Translations under genes and position numbers: made by a program
Shown: positions 62,021 to 64,000 of the stretch, piece by piece
How the letters are laid out: each line of letters starts with the position of its first letter
Numbering within the stretch: the first letter of the stretch is position 1
From: Candidatus Paceibacterota bacterium
GTDB taxonomy: Bacteria; Verrucomicrobiota; Verrucomicrobiia; Limisphaerales; UBA8199
NCBI GenBank assembly: GCA_035452965.1
Contig: DAOTCE010000001.1
Coordinates: forward strand, 62,001 to 126,000
Direction: 5' to 3'
Length of the DNA stretch: 64,000 nt
The notes under the pieces: generated by a model
Told to the model about the DNA's origin: nothing
Seen by the model: only the letters and a program-made list of their open reading frames with translations
Database searches by the model: none

Positions 62021-64000
62021 ATGTGTGGAATTGCCGGCATAGTTGATTTCGACAACGAGGGGATCGTTGCCGAAAGCGAGATGCGCAGGATGCTGGCTAC
62101 GCTGCGCAACCGCGGCCCCGATCAGTTTGGCATCTACCTGGACCGGGGGGTGGCGCTGGGCAACAGCCGCCTGAGCATCATTGATCTGGCCAGCGGCCAG
62201 CAGCCAATCTCGAACGAAGACGGCTCCATGTGGATTGTCTTCAACGGGGAGATCTTCAATTATGTCGAGCTGCGGCCGGAGTTGGAGGCGCTCGGCCACC
62301 GGTTCTCCACCGACTCCGACACGGAGGTTCTGCTGCACATGTACGAGCAGTTCGGGCCGCGATGCCTGGAACGCCTCAATGGCCAGTTCGCGTTCGCGGT
62401 GTGGGATAACCGGACCAAGACGTTGTTTCTCGCCCGGGACCGGTTGGGCGTTCGACCGCTGTTCTACGCTGTCCGCGGGCAGCGGCTTGTTTTTGGCTCG
62501 GCCATCAAGACGCTGCTCACGCAGCCGCGGGTCAGCGCGGAGATTGACACGGCAGTCCTGGACCAGGTGTTCACTTTTTGGGCGCCGCTCTCGCCGCACA
62601 CGATCTTCCGCCATATCCAGGAGATTCCGCCAGGGCACTTTCTGGTTGCCCGGCATGGGGAGATCAACGTGAAGCCATACTGGCAACTGGACTTCCCGGA
62701 TGCCAAATCAATGCAACCGCGGGGAGCGTCAGGTGCGGAGCAGCACCTGGAGGAGTTATCCACGCTGCTGGTTGACGCAATCCGCATTCGTCTGCGGGCG
62801 GATGTGCCGGTTGGCGCCTATCTGAGCGGGGGCCTGGATTCGTCCCTGATTGCCGCCCTGGTCCGGAATTCCACGGCGAATCGCCTGTCAACTTTCTCCA
62901 TCGCCTTTAGCGACGCGCAATACGACGAAAGCGCACACCAGACCCGGATGGCTCGGTTCCTGGGGACCGAGCACCAGGTAGCCTGCGTAACGCATGGGGA
63001 TATAGGACGAGTGTTCCCGGAGGTGGTGTGGAATGCGGAAGCGCCCCTCATGCGGACGGCACCCGCGCCGATGTTCCTGCTGTCAAAGCTGGTTAGGGAC
63101 AGCGGCTTCAAGGTCGTCCTGACCGGCGAAGGCGCCGATGAGTTTCTCGCGGGTTACGACATATTCAAAGAGGCCAAGGTGCGCCGGTTTTGGGCCCGGC
63201 AGCCGGATTCGATTCGGCGTCCTATGCTTCTTCGGCGGCTGTATCCGGACATTGCGGGCTTATCCGGGAGCAGTGCTTCGTTGCTATCCGCATTCTTTAG
63301 AGAGGGCCTGACGCGGCTCGATAATCCCGAATACTCGCATGCGGTGCGTTGGCGGAACAATCAACGGACGCGCAGGTTTTTTACGGACGACGTGCTGCAC
63401 AGCGCCGCGCCGCGCAACGGCCGGTTTCTGGCGGCGGAGCTGCCTGGCCGTTTCGGCGCGTGGGACGACCTGGCAAGGGCCCAGCACCTCGAGATCAGTA
63501 TCTTCCTCTCCCAGTACCTTCTCTCCTCGCAGGGCGACCGGATGGCAATGGCTAATTCGGTTGAAGGACGTTTCCCGTTCCTGGACTGCCGTGTTGTCGA
63601 GTTTTGCAACCGCTTGCCGGCTAATCTCAAGCTGCGAGCGCTCACCGAGAAATACCTCTTGCGGAAACTGGGTGCGCGCTGGTTGCCCGAGGAGGTTTGG
63701 GGCCGTCGCAAGCGCCCGTACCGCGCCCCGATTCACCGGAGTTTCTTCGGCCAGCCGAATCTGGATTACGTTGAGGAGCTGCTTTCGCCTGCGGAGCTGA
63801 GGCGTTCCGGCCTGTTCCGGCCCGCGGCGGTCGCCCAGCTTGTCCGGAAAATCCAGGAGGGAAAGCCCCTGGGCGAAACCGACGACATGGCGCTGGTCGG
63901 CATCATTTCCACCCAACTGCTACATCACCAATTCGTAACCAACATCAACCTGCCCCCGCCGATTTCGGACGCTGACTGTGTCAAAGTCTGTGTGGGTCCG
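62021..64000 (+). CDS. asparagine synthase-like amidotransferase 2, cut by the window edge
   Basis: 660 codons are open to the right edge with no stop. MCGIAGIVD has the Cys2 nucleophile; LRNRGPDQFG and FNGEIFNYVE follow. YLSGGLDSSLIAAL is near residue 268 and LTGEGADEFLAGYD further on. AGGAGG lies just before the ATG at 62021. It is related to, but clearly different from, amidotransferase 1 (for example GEGADEF against GDAGDELF), so the locus has two amidating enzymes for perhaps different sugars. Confidence 0.88.
   Translation, partial: MCGIAGIVDFDNEGIVAESEMRRMLATLRNRGPDQFGIYLDRGVALGNSRLSIIDLASGQQPISNEDGSMWIVFNGEIFNYVELRPELEALGHRFSTDSDTEVLLHMYEQFGPRCLERLNGQFAFAVWDNRTKTLFLARDRLGVRPLFYAVRGQRLVFGSAIKTLLTQPRVSAEIDTAVLDQVFTFWAPLSPHTIFRHIQEIPPGHFLVARHGEINVKPYWQLDFPDAKSMQPRGASGAEQHLEELSTLLVDAIRIRLRADVPVGAYLSGGLDSSLIAALVRNSTANRLSTFSIAFSDAQYDESAHQTRMARFLGTEHQVACVTHGDIGRVFPEVVWNAEAPLMRTAPAPMFLLSKLVRDSGFKVVLTGEGADEFLAGYDIFKEAKVRRFWARQPDSIRRPMLLRRLYPDIAGLSGSSASLLSAFFREGLTRLDNPEYSHAVRWRNNQRTRRFFTDDVLHSAAPRNGRFLAAELPGRFGAWDDLARAQHLEISIFLSQYLLSSQGDRMAMANSVEGRFPFLDCRVVEFCNRLPANLKLRALTEKYLLRKLGARWLPEEVWGRRKRPYRAPIHRSFFGQPNLDYVEELLSPAELRRSGLFRPAAVAQLVRKIQEGKPLGETDDMALVGIISTQLLHHQFVTNINLPPPISDADCVKVCVGP

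Overview
The window is high-GC, gene-dense bacterial DNA from a Gram-negative cell: it encodes ExbB/ExbD/TonB, a Wza-like exporter and an outer-membrane barrel. Secreted sulfatase and glycosidase genes, secreted proteins ending in an FYRL tail, and several interspersed inverted-repeat families all point to Verrucomicrobiota, probably a Limisphaerales/Pedosphaera-like lineage. That placement is inference from gene content; there is no rRNA in the window.

Layout. 1-10.2 kb: a DUF2723 membrane protein (cut by the left edge), a methyltransferase, a Tat-exported glycosidase, a coupled pair of secreted proteins, and a secreted glycosidase-like gene broken by an in-frame amber codon, together with a chimeric deletion remnant of a paralogue. 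10.3-22.7 kb: rhomboid protease, purB, a sulfatase plus a decayed sulfatase-like remnant, a cobalt/nickel ECF transporter (cbiM-cbiQ-cbiO), nusB, a PHP phosphoesterase, ftsY, ribD and ribE. 22.7-34 kb: a lipoprotein, small unknown proteins, an S1/P1-type nuclease, a thymidylate synthase, a sugar isomerase-family protein, guaB, an exbB-exbD-tonB-rubredoxin-like operon, dimeric dUTPase, hpt, moaD, moaE and tRNA-Val. 34.1-41.6 kb: three paralogous secreted beta-helix proteins, two of which share a 1,064-bp segment that looks identical, with a radical SAM gene lying among them. 41.9-64 kb: an exopolysaccharide locus running to the right edge. It begins with an RfaH/NusG-like antiterminator, then a beta-helix protein, outer-membrane barrel, Wza, Wzc, Wzx, a CapK-like ligase, two FemAB/GNAT-like proteins bracketing a VOC protein, two polysaccharide deacetylases, two asparagine-synthetase-like amidotransferases, a Wzy-like ligase/polymerase and two GT4 glycosyltransferases.

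How the genes fit together. The last 22 kb has the parts of a Wzx/Wzy-type capsule or EPS pathway with amide and acyl decoration. Its FemAB, CapK, AsnB and deacetylase mix resembles exosortase-associated EPS loci, but no exosortase or PEP-CTERM-type tail was seen here. The first 42 kb is a mosaic of housekeeping genes, secreted enzymes, decayed gene copies and repeats.

The features of most interest are the sharp-edged identical segment in the beta-helix genes (gene conversion is the likely cause), the amber-interrupted gene and its chimeric paralogue, four kinds of dispersed palindromic or tandem repeats, and a 50-bp perfect palindrome. No CRISPR array, prophage, transposase or riboswitch could be supported.
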